DNA from: Subsaximicrobium wynnwilliamsii
GTDB taxonomy: Bacteria > Bacteroidota > Bacteroidia > Flavobacteriales > Flavobacteriaceae
NCBI RefSeq assembly: GCF_007997225.1
Contig: NZ_VORM01000005.1
Coordinates: 124,001 to 188,000, forward strand
Direction: 5' to 3'
Length of the DNA: 64,000 nucleotides
The position numbers and the translations under genes are program-made. Positions 18,744-27,975 of this stretch are shown here, one piece after another. The number at the start of each line of letters is the position of its first letter. Positions within the stretch are counted from its first letter, which is position 1. The notes beneath the pieces are model-generated. The model worked only from the letters and a program-made list of their open reading frames with translations, searched no databases and was not told the origin of the DNA.

Positions 18744-20297
18744 ATGAACACTATAAATATTCTTTGGGTTGACGACGAAATTGACCTATTAAAACCACAT
18801 ATTCTTTTTCTTGAAAAAAAACAATACAAGGTGACCACTTGCCAAAGTGGCACAGAAGCTTTAGAGATTATTGACGACACCAATTTTGACATCGTCTTTT
18901 TGGATGAAAACATGCCAGGCCTCACGGGATTGGAAACATTGAATGAGATCAAGTCAAGACGCGCCAACCTTCCTGTTGTGATGATCACCAAAAGTGAAGA
19001 AGAATATATCATGGAAGAAGCAATTGGCAATAAGATCGCCGATTATTTGATCAAGCCAGTAAACCCAAATCAGATCCTGTTGAGCTTAAAGAAGAACTTG
19101 GACCACTCCCGATTGGTTTCAGAAAAAACGACTTCCAATTATCAGCAAGAATTCAGAAAAATCGCCATGGACCTATCTATGGTCAACAGTTATAAGGAAT
19201 GGATAGACCTTTATCAAAAATTGATCTATTGGGAATTGCAATTGGAAGACATTGAAGATGTTGGGATGACTGAAATTTTGGAATCCCAAAAAACCGAAGC
19301 AAATACACAATTTGGAAAGTTCATAGAAAAGAATTATCCCCATTGGTTTGATAAGGATAGCGATGCGCCCATCTTGTCACATACCCTTTTTAAGGAGAAA
19401 GTTGTGCCAGAACTTAGCGATGACCAACCCACACTTCTAGTGGTTATAGACAATCTACGTTACGATCAATGGCGTGCTTTTGAGCCCATTGTGAGCAATT
19501 ACTACAAGAAGACCGATGAGACCCCTTTTTTTAGCATCTTACCAACCGCCACGCAATACGCAAGAAATGCCATATTTTCTGGATTGATGCCAAGCGATAT
19601 GGAAAAACAACATCCAGAATTCTGGAAAAATGATACCGATGATGGCGGGAAAAACATGCATGAAGCCGATTTTTTACAAGCCCAGCTCAAGCGACTCGGA
19701 CTTCAAAACCTAAAAACCGAATATCATAAAATCACCAACCTAAAAGCGGGTAAAAAGCTGGTTGAAAACTTCAAAACCTTGAAGAGCAATGACCTGTCGG
19801 TGATTGTTTACAATTTTGTGGATATGCTCTCACACTCCAAAACCGAAATGGACGTCGTCAAGGAATTGGCATCCAATGACAAGGCCTATAGATCCTTAAC
19901 TCAAAGCTGGTTTAAAAACTCGCCACTTTTGGAAATGATACAACAAGCACAACACTTGGGTTTCAAATTGATTCTTACCACAGACCATGGTACCATTAAC
20001 GTGAAGAACCCCTCTAAAGTAATTGGTGACCGCGATACCAGTTTGAACTTACGCTACAAAACCGGTCGTAGTTTGACTTATGAGGGCAAAGATGTGTTGG
20101 TGGCCAAGGATCCTAAAAGCATTAAGTTACCATCCCTGACCATGAGCAGCTCCTTTATTTTTGCCAAGGGTGATTATTTTTTGGCCTATCCCAACAACTA
20201 CAATCATTATGTGGGCTATTTCCGCAACACCTATCAGCATGGCGGTGTTTCTTTGGAAGAGATGATCATCCCTTTTGTGGTAATGAGTCCAAAATAG
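18744..20297 (+). CDS. porX: PorX-type response regulator with PglZ/alkaline-phosphatase domain
   Basis: Protein of 517 residues. The N-terminal receiver domain has Asp10/Asp11, phosphoacceptor Asp54 in VFLDENMPG, and Lys104 in LIKP. The C-terminal domain is an alkaline-phosphatase superfamily PglZ domain with LLVVIDNLRYDQW, TDHGTI and a late HGGVSLEEMIIP. Porphyromonas PorX has this architecture; with the PorY kinase it controls T9SS genes, and its C-terminal domain hydrolyses cyclic oligonucleotides or phosphodiesters. The start at 18744 gives the receiver domain directly; an earlier ATG would overlap the divergent HD gene. Confidence 0.93.
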   Translation: MNTINILWVDDEIDLLKPHILFLEKKQYKVTTCQSGTEALEIIDDTNFDIVFLDENMPGLTGLETLNEIKSRRANLPVVMITKSEEEYIMEEAIGNKIADYLIKPVNPNQILLSLKKNLDHSRLVSEKTTSNYQQEFRKIAMDLSMVNSYKEWIDLYQKLIYWELQLEDIEDVGMTEILESQKTEANTQFGKFIEKNYPHWFDKDSDAPILSHTLFKEKVVPELSDDQPTLLVVIDNLRYDQWRAFEPIVSNYYKKTDETPFFSILPTATQYARNAIFSGLMPSDMEKQHPEFWKNDTDDGGKNMHEADFLQAQLKRLGLQNLKTEYHKITNLKAGKKLVENFKTLKSNDLSVIVYNFVDMLSHSKTEMDVVKELASNDKAYRSLTQSWFKNSPLLEMIQQAQHLGFKLILTTDHGTINVKNPSKVIGDRDTSLNLRYKTGRSLTYEGKDVLVAKDPKSIKLPSLTMSSSFIFAKGDYFLAYPNNYNHYVGYFRNTYQHGGVSLEEMIIPFVVMSPK

Positions 20298-20568
20298 ACA
20301 TGCTCTGTTTTGATATAAGCAGCACAAGGTTTGTCTACTTAATTGCATGTTAAATAGTTGCTATTGAATTTCTTGGTTTATTTATCTTTGTTTGACGAAT
20401 GCCATCTAAAACACAAAATTTATGTTTTGTTGGAGCTTGTGCTTTATTGGAATTACTGTAGTGCTTTTTCCGTGTAATGCAAATAAAGCCGTTGAAATAC
20501 ATTTTTTCTAGTTTTTTACAGAAATATTACTTATCATTGTAAGTTGAAAATGGAATGTAATACGAACA

Positions 20569-21021
20569 ATGGGCACATCTTATCCTAATCAAGTTAACAT
20601 GAGTTATGATTTGTCACAAGTTGATGCCATTGCCAAACAAGTTTTGGAGCAGTGTAACTGTAAAGTCATCCTATTTCAAGGCGAAATAGGTGCTGGCAAA
20701 ACCACACTCGTAAAAGCTTTGGTAGGTCGATTGGGTAGTGTTGATGAGGTAAGCAGTCCAACATTTTCAATAGTGAACGAGTATCTTTTAGAAGACGGCG
20801 CGGTATTTCATTTTGATCTCTACCGTATTAATTCTGAAGATGAGCTTTTAGATTTAGGTTTTGAAGATTACATCAACACCAACAATTGGATATTTATAGA
20901 ATGGCCAGAAAAGGCTTTCAATTTGCTGCCTGAATCTTGGGAGAGCATATTGATAAAACATATAAATCAAGACGAACGGGCTCTAATAATGAGCCATAAC
21001 CTACTAAAAACCCAAATCTGA
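20569..21021 (+). CDS. tsaE: tRNA threonylcarbamoyladenosine biosynthesis ATPase
   Basis: Protein of 150 residues with the TsaE P-loop GEIGAGKTTLVKAL, a VSSPTFSIVNEY switch and FHFDLYRI, and IEWPEK near the C-terminus. It works with TsaB and TsaD to make t6A37 in ANN-decoding tRNAs. The start could instead be the Met at 20599 (MSYDLSQVDAIAKQ), which matches the usual family start better. It follows porX, with a 271-bp spacer that holds a possible TATCTTTG -7 box near 20383. Confidence 0.93.
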   Translation: MGTSYPNQVNMSYDLSQVDAIAKQVLEQCNCKVILFQGEIGAGKTTLVKALVGRLGSVDEVSSPTFSIVNEYLLEDGAVFHFDLYRINSEDELLDLGFEDYINTNNWIFIEWPEKAFNLLPESWESILIKHINQDERALIMSHNLLKTQI

Positions 21022-21084
21022 CTGAAAAAGAGCAGCAAAAACCGAAAATAATTTCCCTCGGGAGAGCAGGACATACTTATAGAG

Positions 21085-21099
21085 TACGGTAAAACCGTA
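21085..21099. other. Small hairpin upstream of the peptide gene
   Basis: TACGGT-AAA-ACCGTA forms a 6-bp stem in the spacer between tsaE and the short peptide ORF. There is no T-run. The role is unknown. Confidence 0.3.
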
Positions 21100-21212
21100 A
21101 TTGAAGGGTCGTTTTAGGACGAATTTTAACATTCGTTTTAACAGTTTAATTAATGTGCGTCAATTATATTTGACTCAAATAAATAATTAATTAATCTAAA
21201 TCCCTTAAAATT

Positions 21213-21356
21213 ATGAAAACTAAAAAGTATTTAATTGCATTAGCAATTTTCGGTGGCGCTTTGTTCACAGCTCAGGCAACTGATCTAATTGACCTAAATG
21301 GACAAACTACTACACAAATTGACAAGAGACTCGTTAGAATCCCAACTCACGGTTAA
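21213..21356 (+). CDS. 47-residue secreted peptide ending RIPTHG
   Basis: The ORF begins MKTKKYLIALAIFGGALFTA, a good signal peptide with a QA cleavage region. A short polar tail follows (TDLIDLNGQTTTQIDKRLV) and the ORF ends RIPTHG. The start is preceded by an A-rich region, as usual in Flavobacteria. Its last 59 bases overlap the next gene in another frame, which suggests translational coupling. I do not recognise a characterised family. It may be a secreted or processed peptide. Confidence 0.65.
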   Translation: MKTKKYLIALAIFGGALFTAQATDLIDLNGQTTTQIDKRLVRIPTHG

Positions 21357-21858
21357 TCAAAAAAAACAACAGTATAAAGCTATTGTTATAGGGAGTCTTA
21401 TTGGCGTTTTAATTGCCTTGACTCCCTTTTTGTTTTATTCTTATATTTATATTCCTGAGGAAAGTCATTGGGATGCATTCTTATTTACATATCATAGTGG
21501 TTTTTACAATAACGCTAGGACGGGAATGTGGTCTATTCTAGGCAAATTCGTGCCCTTATTTTTGCTATTTATTTGGTTTTTCACTTGTCGTCATTGGTGG
21601 TTTCATGCAATATTAGTTCCCATTTCAATGTTTACCTATCAAATTATTGGTGTGATTAATGACGATATCATCTTCTTCGATAATTTTGATCTCATCTATA
21701 TGGTTCCGATAATGGCTGTCATTATTCCTTCCATCTATCTCATAAGAGCCAAAATGTTTGACAAAATTAATAATGCAGACAAAAGCATGAAAGAAATTGA
21801 GGAAGAATTCATGATCAAACCCAAAGGCCTTATGAATACCTTAAAACAGTATTTTTGA
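21298..21858 (+). CDS. Membrane protein of unknown function
   Basis: Protein of 186 residues with a basic N-terminus and about four hydrophobic segments (near 30-50, 78-95, 98-120, 135-152). The C-terminal tail is cytoplasmic-looking and charged (NADKSMKEIEEEFMIKPKG). Features include conserved-looking aromatic and Trp residues (FTCRHWWFHAI). Function is unknown. It starts inside the 47-residue peptide gene and lies just upstream of ald. Confidence 0.8.
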   Translation: MDKLLHKLTRDSLESQLTVNQKKQQYKAIVIGSLIGVLIALTPFLFYSYIYIPEESHWDAFLFTYHSGFYNNARTGMWSILGKFVPLFLLFIWFFTCRHWWFHAILVPISMFTYQIIGVINDDIIFFDNFDLIYMVPIMAVIIPSIYLIRAKMFDKINNADKSMKEIEEEFMIKPKGLMNTLKQYF

Positions 21859-21924
21859 GAACCTTCCCACTTCACTTTATTAATCCAATTTTTTTTGTAT
21901 TTTGAGTCTTCAATCTAAAAAGCA

Positions 21925-23124
21925 ATGAGCGAAGCTTTATCTCCATTTACCAAGGCACAATTAATGCCTCAAGAAGAAATGCTTGAGGTCTATAAAAAGA
22001 AGGGTGACTTATTTATTGGTATCCCAAAAGAAACTTACTTTCAAGAAAAACGAGTCTGTTTAACTCCAGATGCGGTGTCGGCTTTAGTGGCCAACGGGCA
22101 CCGAGTGATGCTGGAAGCTGGTGCAGGCAAAGGCGCCAATTTCAAGGACAAAACCTACAGCGATGCCGGTGCGGAAGTAACACGAGACACCGCAAAAGTG
22201 TACTCCTGCCCTATCATTCTTAAAGTGGAACCTCCTTCTTTGGAGGAAATCAAAATGATCAATCCACAAACCCTATTGATCTCTGCGCTTCAATTAAAAA
22301 CTCAAAAAAAATCTTATTTTGAAGCCTTGGCTTCCAAACGTATCACAGCGATTGCATTCGAATATATTAAGGATGAAGAGGGCGCCTATCCTGCGGTAAG
22401 ATCTTTAAGCGAGATTGCTGGGACTGCCTCGGTCTTGATCGCTTCAGAATTGCTGTCTAACGTTAACGGTGGTAACGGACTCCTATTTGGCAATATACCT
22501 GGTGTGCCACCTCTTGAAGTAGTGATAATCGGTGCTGGCACGGTGGGTACGTTTGCAGCAAGATCTGCCATGGGCCTTGGCGCCAATGTCAAGGTTTTTG
22601 ATAATAGCATTAGCCGTTTGAGACGCATTCAAAGTGAATTGAAACAAACCATCTATACATCAACACTACAACCCAAAAATCTGCTTAAGGCGCTAAAACG
22701 CTGCGATGTGGTTATTGGTGCGGTCAAAGGCAAGAACAGGGCACCAATCGTGGTGTCTGAATCTATGGTAAGTTCCATGAAAGCTGGGGCTGTAGTGATA
22801 GATGTGAGCATTGATACTGGTGGTTGTTTCGAGACCAGTGAAATGACTTCCCACGACAAGCCCACTTTTGAATATAACAATGTGGTGCATTATTGTGTGC
22901 CTAACATTCCGGCGCGATATTCGAGATCGGCATCGGTATCTATCAGTAATATTTTCACACCTTATTTGCTCAAAATTGCAGAAGACGGCGGAATTGAAAA
23001 TGCCATCCGTTTTGATCGCGGTTTAAAAAATGGGTTGTACTTTTACCACGGAGTTTTAACCAACAAAACCGTTGCCAATTGGTTTGATTTAGACTGTAGC
23101 GACGTTAATTTGTTGATTTTCTAA
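21925..23124 (+). CDS. ald: Alanine dehydrogenase
   Basis: Protein of 399 residues that interconverts L-alanine and pyruvate with NAD. The N-terminal catalytic half has FIGIPKETYFQEKRVCLTPDAV and ILKVEPPS. The Rossmann motif is VVIIGAGTVGTFAARSAMGLGANVKVFD. DVSIDTGGCFETSEMTSHDKP and YCVPNIPARYSRSASVSIS are typical of the alanine dehydrogenase/PNT N-terminal family. It is slightly longer at the N-terminus than the usual 370 residues, as in Bacteroidota forms. It is co-oriented with porX and tsaE. Confidence 0.93.
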   Translation: MSEALSPFTKAQLMPQEEMLEVYKKKGDLFIGIPKETYFQEKRVCLTPDAVSALVANGHRVMLEAGAGKGANFKDKTYSDAGAEVTRDTAKVYSCPIILKVEPPSLEEIKMINPQTLLISALQLKTQKKSYFEALASKRITAIAFEYIKDEEGAYPAVRSLSEIAGTASVLIASELLSNVNGGNGLLFGNIPGVPPLEVVIIGAGTVGTFAARSAMGLGANVKVFDNSISRLRRIQSELKQTIYTSTLQPKNLLKALKRCDVVIGAVKGKNRAPIVVSESMVSSMKAGAVVIDVSIDTGGCFETSEMTSHDKPTFEYNNVVHYCVPNIPARYSRSASVSISNIFTPYLLKIAEDGGIENAIRFDRGLKNGLYFYHGVLTNKTVANWFDLDCSDVNLLIF

Positions 23125-23191
23125 AAATCTTTAAGCATTCCCTTTCCAGGTCTCAATAATTGCCATTATAGATTGAGATCATATTATTTTC

Positions 23192-23239
23192 ATGGAAAAA
23201 CTCCAAGTGCTCAAACAACAAAGTGAAGAACTAAAATGA
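23192..23239 (+). CDS. 15-codon ORF coupled to the next gene by ATGA
   Basis: MEKLQVLKQQSEELK, ending in TGA that overlaps the ATG of the following gene (ATGA at 23236-23239). The arrangement suggests translational coupling or a leader peptide. Chance is not excluded at this length. Confidence 0.3.
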   Translation: MEKLQVLKQQSEELK

Positions 23240-23616
23240 GATTTATTCATAGATTAGGTTACTATCTAGGCGGTTTTGCCATTGGTTTGCTATTGCTCGC
23301 CTTTTTTTTAAGCGGAAAGCGTACCTCGTGCTCCTATGGTCCCGATGCAAGAACCATTAAGAACATTAATTTAAAGAAACGCCTATATTCTGAAGAAGCA
23401 CGTTTGAACATGAGCCAATTCCAATTGGACACCTTGCAGGTTTCGGAGCTTATAAATTCTGGTGATGTCAATTTTTCAGAAAGTGATACCAAAGGTGATG
23501 CTTGCCATACCTATCTCATAGAAAATGAATTTGAAAATCAAGATATGGAATTGTGGATTGAAAATTGTGACTCCGTCGCAACGGTACAGTCTATAGTTTT
23601 GAGGAAAGAAGATTGA
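23236..23616 (+). CDS. DUF4258-like small membrane-anchored protein
   Basis: Protein of 126 residues with one N-terminal membrane helix (about 8-26, YYLGGFAIGLLLLAFFLSG). A short soluble domain follows with CSYGPDARTIKN and a conserved-looking HTYLIENEFENQDMELWIEN. I recall similar flavobacterial proteins annotated as DUF4258, which I cannot check here. It lies between ald and an aminotransferase gene. Function is unknown. Confidence 0.75.
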   Translation: MRFIHRLGYYLGGFAIGLLLLAFFLSGKRTSCSYGPDARTIKNINLKKRLYSEEARLNMSQFQLDTLQVSELINSGDVNFSESDTKGDACHTYLIENEFENQDMELWIENCDSVATVQSIVLRKED

Positions 23617-23691
23617 AGTATTTTTAGTTTTTTTGAACCTTGAACTTTGAACTTTAAACCTTAAACCCTAAACCCCGAAGCAGACCTAGCA

Positions 23692-24816
23692 ATGGATTCA
23701 AAAATATGGTTATCCTCCCCACATTTGGGTACTAAGGAACGCGCATTCATCAACGAGGCCTTTCAATCTAATTGGATTGCTCCCTCTGGGAAATTGGTGG
23801 ATGGTTTTGAATCTGATATTTCTAATTATTTAGGTAACGAGCAACACGTAGCAGCCTTAAACTCAGGGACTGCTGCCATTCATTTGGCGCTTGTTTTATT
23901 AAACGTGGCTGCTGGTGATGAAGTGCTCTGTCAAAGTCACACCTTTGCCGCATCGGCAAATCCCATCATATACCAAGGTGCAACCCCCATATTTATTGAC
24001 AGTGAAGCCTTGAGCTGGAATTTATGTCCGGAACTACTGGAACAGGCCATCAAGGATCGCATTAAAAAAGGTAAAACCCCTAAGGCTATTATTGCAGTGC
24101 ATCTTTACGGCATGCCTTATCAGGTAGATGAAATTCAAGCAATCGCTGCGCATTACAACATTCCCATCATAGAAGACAGTGCCGAAGCTTTTGGCAGCCG
24201 ATTTGAAAACAAAATGTGTGGTACTTTTGGGAGTATGGCTATTCTATCCTTTAACGGAAACAAAATCATCACCACCTCTGCTGGTGGTGCTTTAATCACT
24301 AAAGATAAATTTTTGCGCGATAAAGCGGTCTTCTTGGCGACTCAGGCTAAGGATGATCATGCAGCCTACACGCATTCAAATATTGGCTATAATTACAGAA
24401 TGTCAAATGTATTGGCAGGAATTGGTCGCGCCCAAATGGAAGTTCTGGATAGTCGCGTCACTGCACGTCGCAACAATTTTAAAGTTTATTCGGAAGCATT
24501 GGCACATTTAAGTGAACTTAAGTTTCAGCAAGAACCCAAGAATTGTGTTTCAAACCGTTGGCTGACTTGTGTATTGACGCCTTCCGAAGAAGTAAGAGAA
24601 GGCTTAAGAAAACATCTCGAATCTTTGAACATCGAGTCCAGACCCTTTTGGAGACCCATGCACCTTCAACCAGTTTTTAAAGATGCCCCGGCTTATGTGA
24701 ATGGTGTTTCTAAAAACCTTTTCAAGAAGGGATTGTGTTTGCCAAGCGGTTCAAATCTTAGTGAAGCCGATTTGAATCGTGTCATAAATGGCATAAAGGA
24801 TTTCTTTCGTGTTTAG
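23692..24816 (+). CDS. DegT/DnrJ/EryC1/StrS-family aminotransferase
   Basis: PLP-dependent sugar aminotransferase of 374 residues. Visible motifs include SPHLGTKERAFINEAF, AALNSGTAAIHLAL, EDSAEAFGS, and SFNGNKIITTSAGGAL with the PLP lysine. NIGYNYRMSNVLAGIGRAQ and a C-terminal RPFWRPMHLQP follow. Such enzymes make amino sugars for surface polysaccharides, for example UDP-4-amino sugars as in PglE. The substrate cannot be read from sequence, and no sugar dehydratase gene is adjacent. Confidence 0.92.
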   Translation: MDSKIWLSSPHLGTKERAFINEAFQSNWIAPSGKLVDGFESDISNYLGNEQHVAALNSGTAAIHLALVLLNVAAGDEVLCQSHTFAASANPIIYQGATPIFIDSEALSWNLCPELLEQAIKDRIKKGKTPKAIIAVHLYGMPYQVDEIQAIAAHYNIPIIEDSAEAFGSRFENKMCGTFGSMAILSFNGNKIITTSAGGALITKDKFLRDKAVFLATQAKDDHAAYTHSNIGYNYRMSNVLAGIGRAQMEVLDSRVTARRNNFKVYSEALAHLSELKFQQEPKNCVSNRWLTCVLTPSEEVREGLRKHLESLNIESRPFWRPMHLQPVFKDAPAYVNGVSKNLFKKGLCLPSGSNLSEADLNRVINGIKDFFRV

Positions 24817-25257
24817 AGAAACAAAGCCAACTGCAAAGAATAGTATAGGTCAGTAATTCTGAAGTAAAAGTGAACTGCTGCAAGATCAGCCTTCTTCAAA
24901 CGTGAGCAACCATTACAAATCGTTGCATCGAAATTGAAAATTTCAAAATCTAGGATTATCAAGAAGTAGAATTTTTCAGAGTCTGATTCAGGAAAAAAAA
25001 ATTTTACGACCTGAGAGCGAACAAACTAAACCACTATGGCCTAGAGTACCATAGATTTTTTGAAACAGACTGAAAGTATGTTGAATTCGTGAAATGAAAA
25101 GTATTTCATTGCGTGCGCTCTAAGGAGAACAACAGATTTCGTGAAAACCTGCCTACCGGACAGGCGGATTCGTGTAATTTTTGGCTAAGATATTGTAGAA
25201 GCTAAAGCGAGATGCACTAAAGTACATAGTTTTGACTTTCTTTAAGACCAATAAAAT
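24817..25257. other. Intergenic region of 440 bp with a palindrome
   Basis: No gene is visible. It contains CCTGCCTACCGGACAGGCGG near 25148-25167, a member of the CCTGCCGGCAGG palindrome family, flanked by TTCGTG(T/A)AA-like repeats similar to those next to hisD. It lies between convergent genes, so transcription ends are expected here, but no clear T-run terminator is seen. Confidence 0.55.
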
Positions 25258-26439
25258 TCATTTATTTTCAGACTTTCTTCTGGCTTGCTCTGTGGTTATC
25301 AAATTGAGCTCTCTACTGGTTTGACCTGCGACTGAGGTATTTTCTTCAGCACGTCTTATCAAATACGGCATGACTTCTCTTACGGGTCCAAAAGGCACAT
25401 ATTTGGCGACGTTGTAACCTTCCTTGGCAAGATTGAAACTTATGTGGTCGCTCATACCATACAATTGGCCAAACCATACATTATTATCTTTTTTATCGAT
25501 ATTGAGCGTTCTCATCATATCCATTGCGATGTAGCAGCTAAATTCGTTGTGGGTTCCAATGAAGATCGAAATCTCTTCAAGGTGCTCCAAAATATATTGC
25601 ACACAGGCATTAAAATTGTCGTCTGTGGCTTTTTTATTTTCGCAAATTGGCGACGCATACCCCTTCTCCTCTGCCCTTTCGCGTTCTTTTTCCATATAGG
25701 CACCACGCACCACTTTAAATCCAGGTTTGAAATTGTGCTGTTTGGCGCGTTGGTGCACCTTTTTTAGATAATCCAAGCGGTCCCAAAGATAGGTTTGTAG
25801 GGTATTGTAAACCACAGGAACCTTAGTATTATACCGTCGCATCATCTCCTCACAAATTTCATCGGCCGCATCCTGCATCCAACTTTCCTCTGCATCTATC
25901 AATACTTCCACATCACGTTCCTCTGCCAGTTTGCATACGCGATCATAACGATCTATAACACGCTCCCATTCTAATTGTTCTTCTGTAGTGAAGGTTTTGC
26001 CCTCACCCTTTTTTTGATACAGATAAAAACGACCAAAGCCTGTAGGTTTAAACACCGAAATTGGCATGGCCTCCTTCTCATCGGCAAATTTTATTATTTT
26101 CATGATTTTTTCCGCAGCAGCATCAAAATGAGATTCTATCGCTTTGCCTTCCACAGAATAATCCAGTACCGAGCTCACACCTTTGGTATACATAGCATCG
26201 ATGACATCATTACAATCTTCTTCATTGATGCCACCGCAAAAATGGTCAAATACTGTATATCTAATCAGGCCTTCCACAGGGAGATGTAACTTTAAGGCAA
26301 AATGTGTGACCATAGTGCCTATTTTTACCAAAGGTGCGTATCCAATCATTTTAAAAAGCAAGTAAGCTCGCTGTAATTCGGAGTCTCTTTTTAAACTGAA
26401 AGCGGTTTTGGTGTTTTCGAAAAGATGATGTTCTGTCAT
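25258..26439 (-). CDS. Proline dehydrogenase
   Basis: FAD-dependent PRODH of 393 residues from the ATG giving MTEHHLFENTKTAFSLKRD. It oxidises proline to pyrroline-5-carboxylate. The TIM-barrel motifs include KPTGFGRFYLYQKKG, EVLIDAEESWMQDA, KVVRGAYMEKERERA, GTHNEFSCYIAM and the FAD/substrate arginine segment YLIRRAEENTSV near the end. It is the monofunctional form and carries no P5C dehydrogenase domain. It is divergent from aroB. Confidence 0.95.
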   Translation of the reverse strand: MTEHHLFENTKTAFSLKRDSELQRAYLLFKMIGYAPLVKIGTMVTHFALKLHLPVEGLIRYTVFDHFCGGINEEDCNDVIDAMYTKGVSSVLDYSVEGKAIESHFDAAAEKIMKIIKFADEKEAMPISVFKPTGFGRFYLYQKKGEGKTFTTEEQLEWERVIDRYDRVCKLAEERDVEVLIDAEESWMQDAADEICEEMMRRYNTKVPVVYNTLQTYLWDRLDYLKKVHQRAKQHNFKPGFKVVRGAYMEKERERAEEKGYASPICENKKATDDNFNACVQYILEHLEEISIFIGTHNEFSCYIAMDMMRTLNIDKKDNNVWFGQLYGMSDHISFNLAKEGYNVAKYVPFGPVREVMPYLIRRAEENTSVAGQTSRELNLITTEQARRKSENK

Positions 26440-26532
26440 AAAAAAAATATATTGCAAAAATAATTATTCACAGACGATTATTTTGTTAAAAACCGCTAAT
26501 TTTCCAACTTCCTTAAAACAAGACCAATCCTT

Positions 26533-27618
26533 ATGAATTCTATTGAAACTAAAGATTACACAGTGCACTTTAATTCAGTTGCTTACGAAGCCATAAGCTC
26601 TTATTTGAAACAAAATAATTTCTCAAAAATATTCGTACTTGTTGATCAAAATACCCATGAACATTGTTTGTCTCACTTCTTATCGCATTTAGAAACGGAT
26701 CTTGAAATCGAAATCATCGAGATTGAAGCTGGAGAAGCGCACAAAACCATTGACACTTGCGTTGGCGTTTGGGAATCCTTATCCAGTTTGGGGGCAGATC
26801 GCAAAAGCATCCTGCTCAATCTTGGTGGTGGTGTTGTTACCGATCTTGGAGGCTTTGTCGCCTGTACGTTTAAGCGTGGCATAAAATACATCAATATTCC
26901 AACCTCATTGCTGGCGATGGTAGATGCATCGGTTGGCGGGAAAACTGGCGTTGATCTTGGTAGTATAAAAAATCAGGTTGGTGTTATCAGTTCTGGTGAT
27001 CTGGTTTTGATCGATACCAGTTTCTTGGATACACTTCCTCAAAATCAATTGAAATCTGGCTTGGCAGAAATGTTGAAGCACGGCCTCATTGCCGATCGCA
27101 GTTATTTTGAGAGCTTGACCAATTTGTCTCAACTCACTTTAAATGATCTTGACCAGCTCATATACGATTCGGTATTGATTAAAAATGATATTGTCACTAA
27201 AGATCCTTTAGAACATGGCATCAGAAAACACCTAAATTTTGGCCATACCTTAGGGCATGCCATCGAATCTTATTTTTTGGAGCATTTAGAGAAGAAAGCG
27301 CTTTTGCATGGGGAGGCCATTGTCATCGGGATGATTCTAGAGACTTTTATCTCTGGGAAGCTTCTTGGTTTTCCTGAAAATGACTTAGACTACATAACGC
27401 GAAGTTTCAATAAAATCTACCCACCTGTGAGTATCGATGTAACTGACTACGGAAAAATCATCGATTTACTGAAATTTGACAAAAAGAATGAACACGGAAA
27501 CATCAATTTCGTACTATTGGAAGCCATTGGAAAACCAAAAATCGATTGCTTGGTAGACAATGAGCTCATTTTGGAAAGCTTTGAGTTCTACAAGAACAGT
27601 TCTCGTTTGAAGGCTTAA
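26533..27618 (+). CDS. aroB: 3-dehydroquinate synthase
   Basis: Second step of the shikimate pathway, NAD- and metal-dependent, 361 residues. Motifs are LGGGVVTDLGGFVACTFKRGI, IPTSLLAMVDASVGGKTGVD, and the metal ligands Glu in KSGLAEMLKHGLI and His in NFGHTLGHAIES and LLHGEAIVIGM. It is followed after 30 bp by a strong terminator, so it is probably monocistronic. Confidence 0.97.
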   Translation: MNSIETKDYTVHFNSVAYEAISSYLKQNNFSKIFVLVDQNTHEHCLSHFLSHLETDLEIEIIEIEAGEAHKTIDTCVGVWESLSSLGADRKSILLNLGGGVVTDLGGFVACTFKRGIKYINIPTSLLAMVDASVGGKTGVDLGSIKNQVGVISSGDLVLIDTSFLDTLPQNQLKSGLAEMLKHGLIADRSYFESLTNLSQLTLNDLDQLIYDSVLIKNDIVTKDPLEHGIRKHLNFGHTLGHAIESYFLEHLEKKALLHGEAIVIGMILETFISGKLLGFPENDLDYITRSFNKIYPPVSIDVTDYGKIIDLLKFDKKNEHGNINFVLLEAIGKPKIDCLVDNELILESFEFYKNSSRLKA

Positions 27619-27648
27619 CTTAAAACTGGGTTTGTGTCTCAAACACCA

Positions 27649-27684
27649 AAAACCCTAAAGACTTGGGGGCATCTTTAGGGTTTT
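27649..27684 (+). terminator. Terminator after aroB
   Basis: AAAACCCTAAAG and CTTTAGGGTTTT form a 12-bp stem around a 12-base loop, followed by ATTTGG. It lies about 30 bases after the aroB stop. Confidence 0.9.
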
Positions 27685-27975
27685 ATTTGGCCACTTTTAA
27701 AAAAGTGAACACTCAATCAAATTAAATGCTTATGTTTTCTAGATTTTTAAAAAGTGCTTGCCGTTTAGAAATCCATTTGCATTAAGAGTGATGCAAGATG
27801 CGTGCCAGAACCAAGCTTGCCAATCAAAAATGACGGTTTTAAGCTAGTATTAATAGGAATTGCATTTGATTTTTAGATGTTCACCCTTTTTTACTGAATT
27901 TCTACTGAAGACTCTATCCACCATATCCGTGCGTGTAAATTTTTAGTAAATTTAGCACATCAACCAATCAATACT

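Noticed and set aside
18698-19030. Longer start of the HD-domain gene
   Set aside because: It overlaps the divergent porX reading frame and lies before the conserved N-terminus.
20399-20461. 20-codon ORF (MPSKTQNLCFVGACALLELL) upstream of tsaE
   Set aside because: No coupling, no conservation evidence and no supporting signal; chance is likely at this length.
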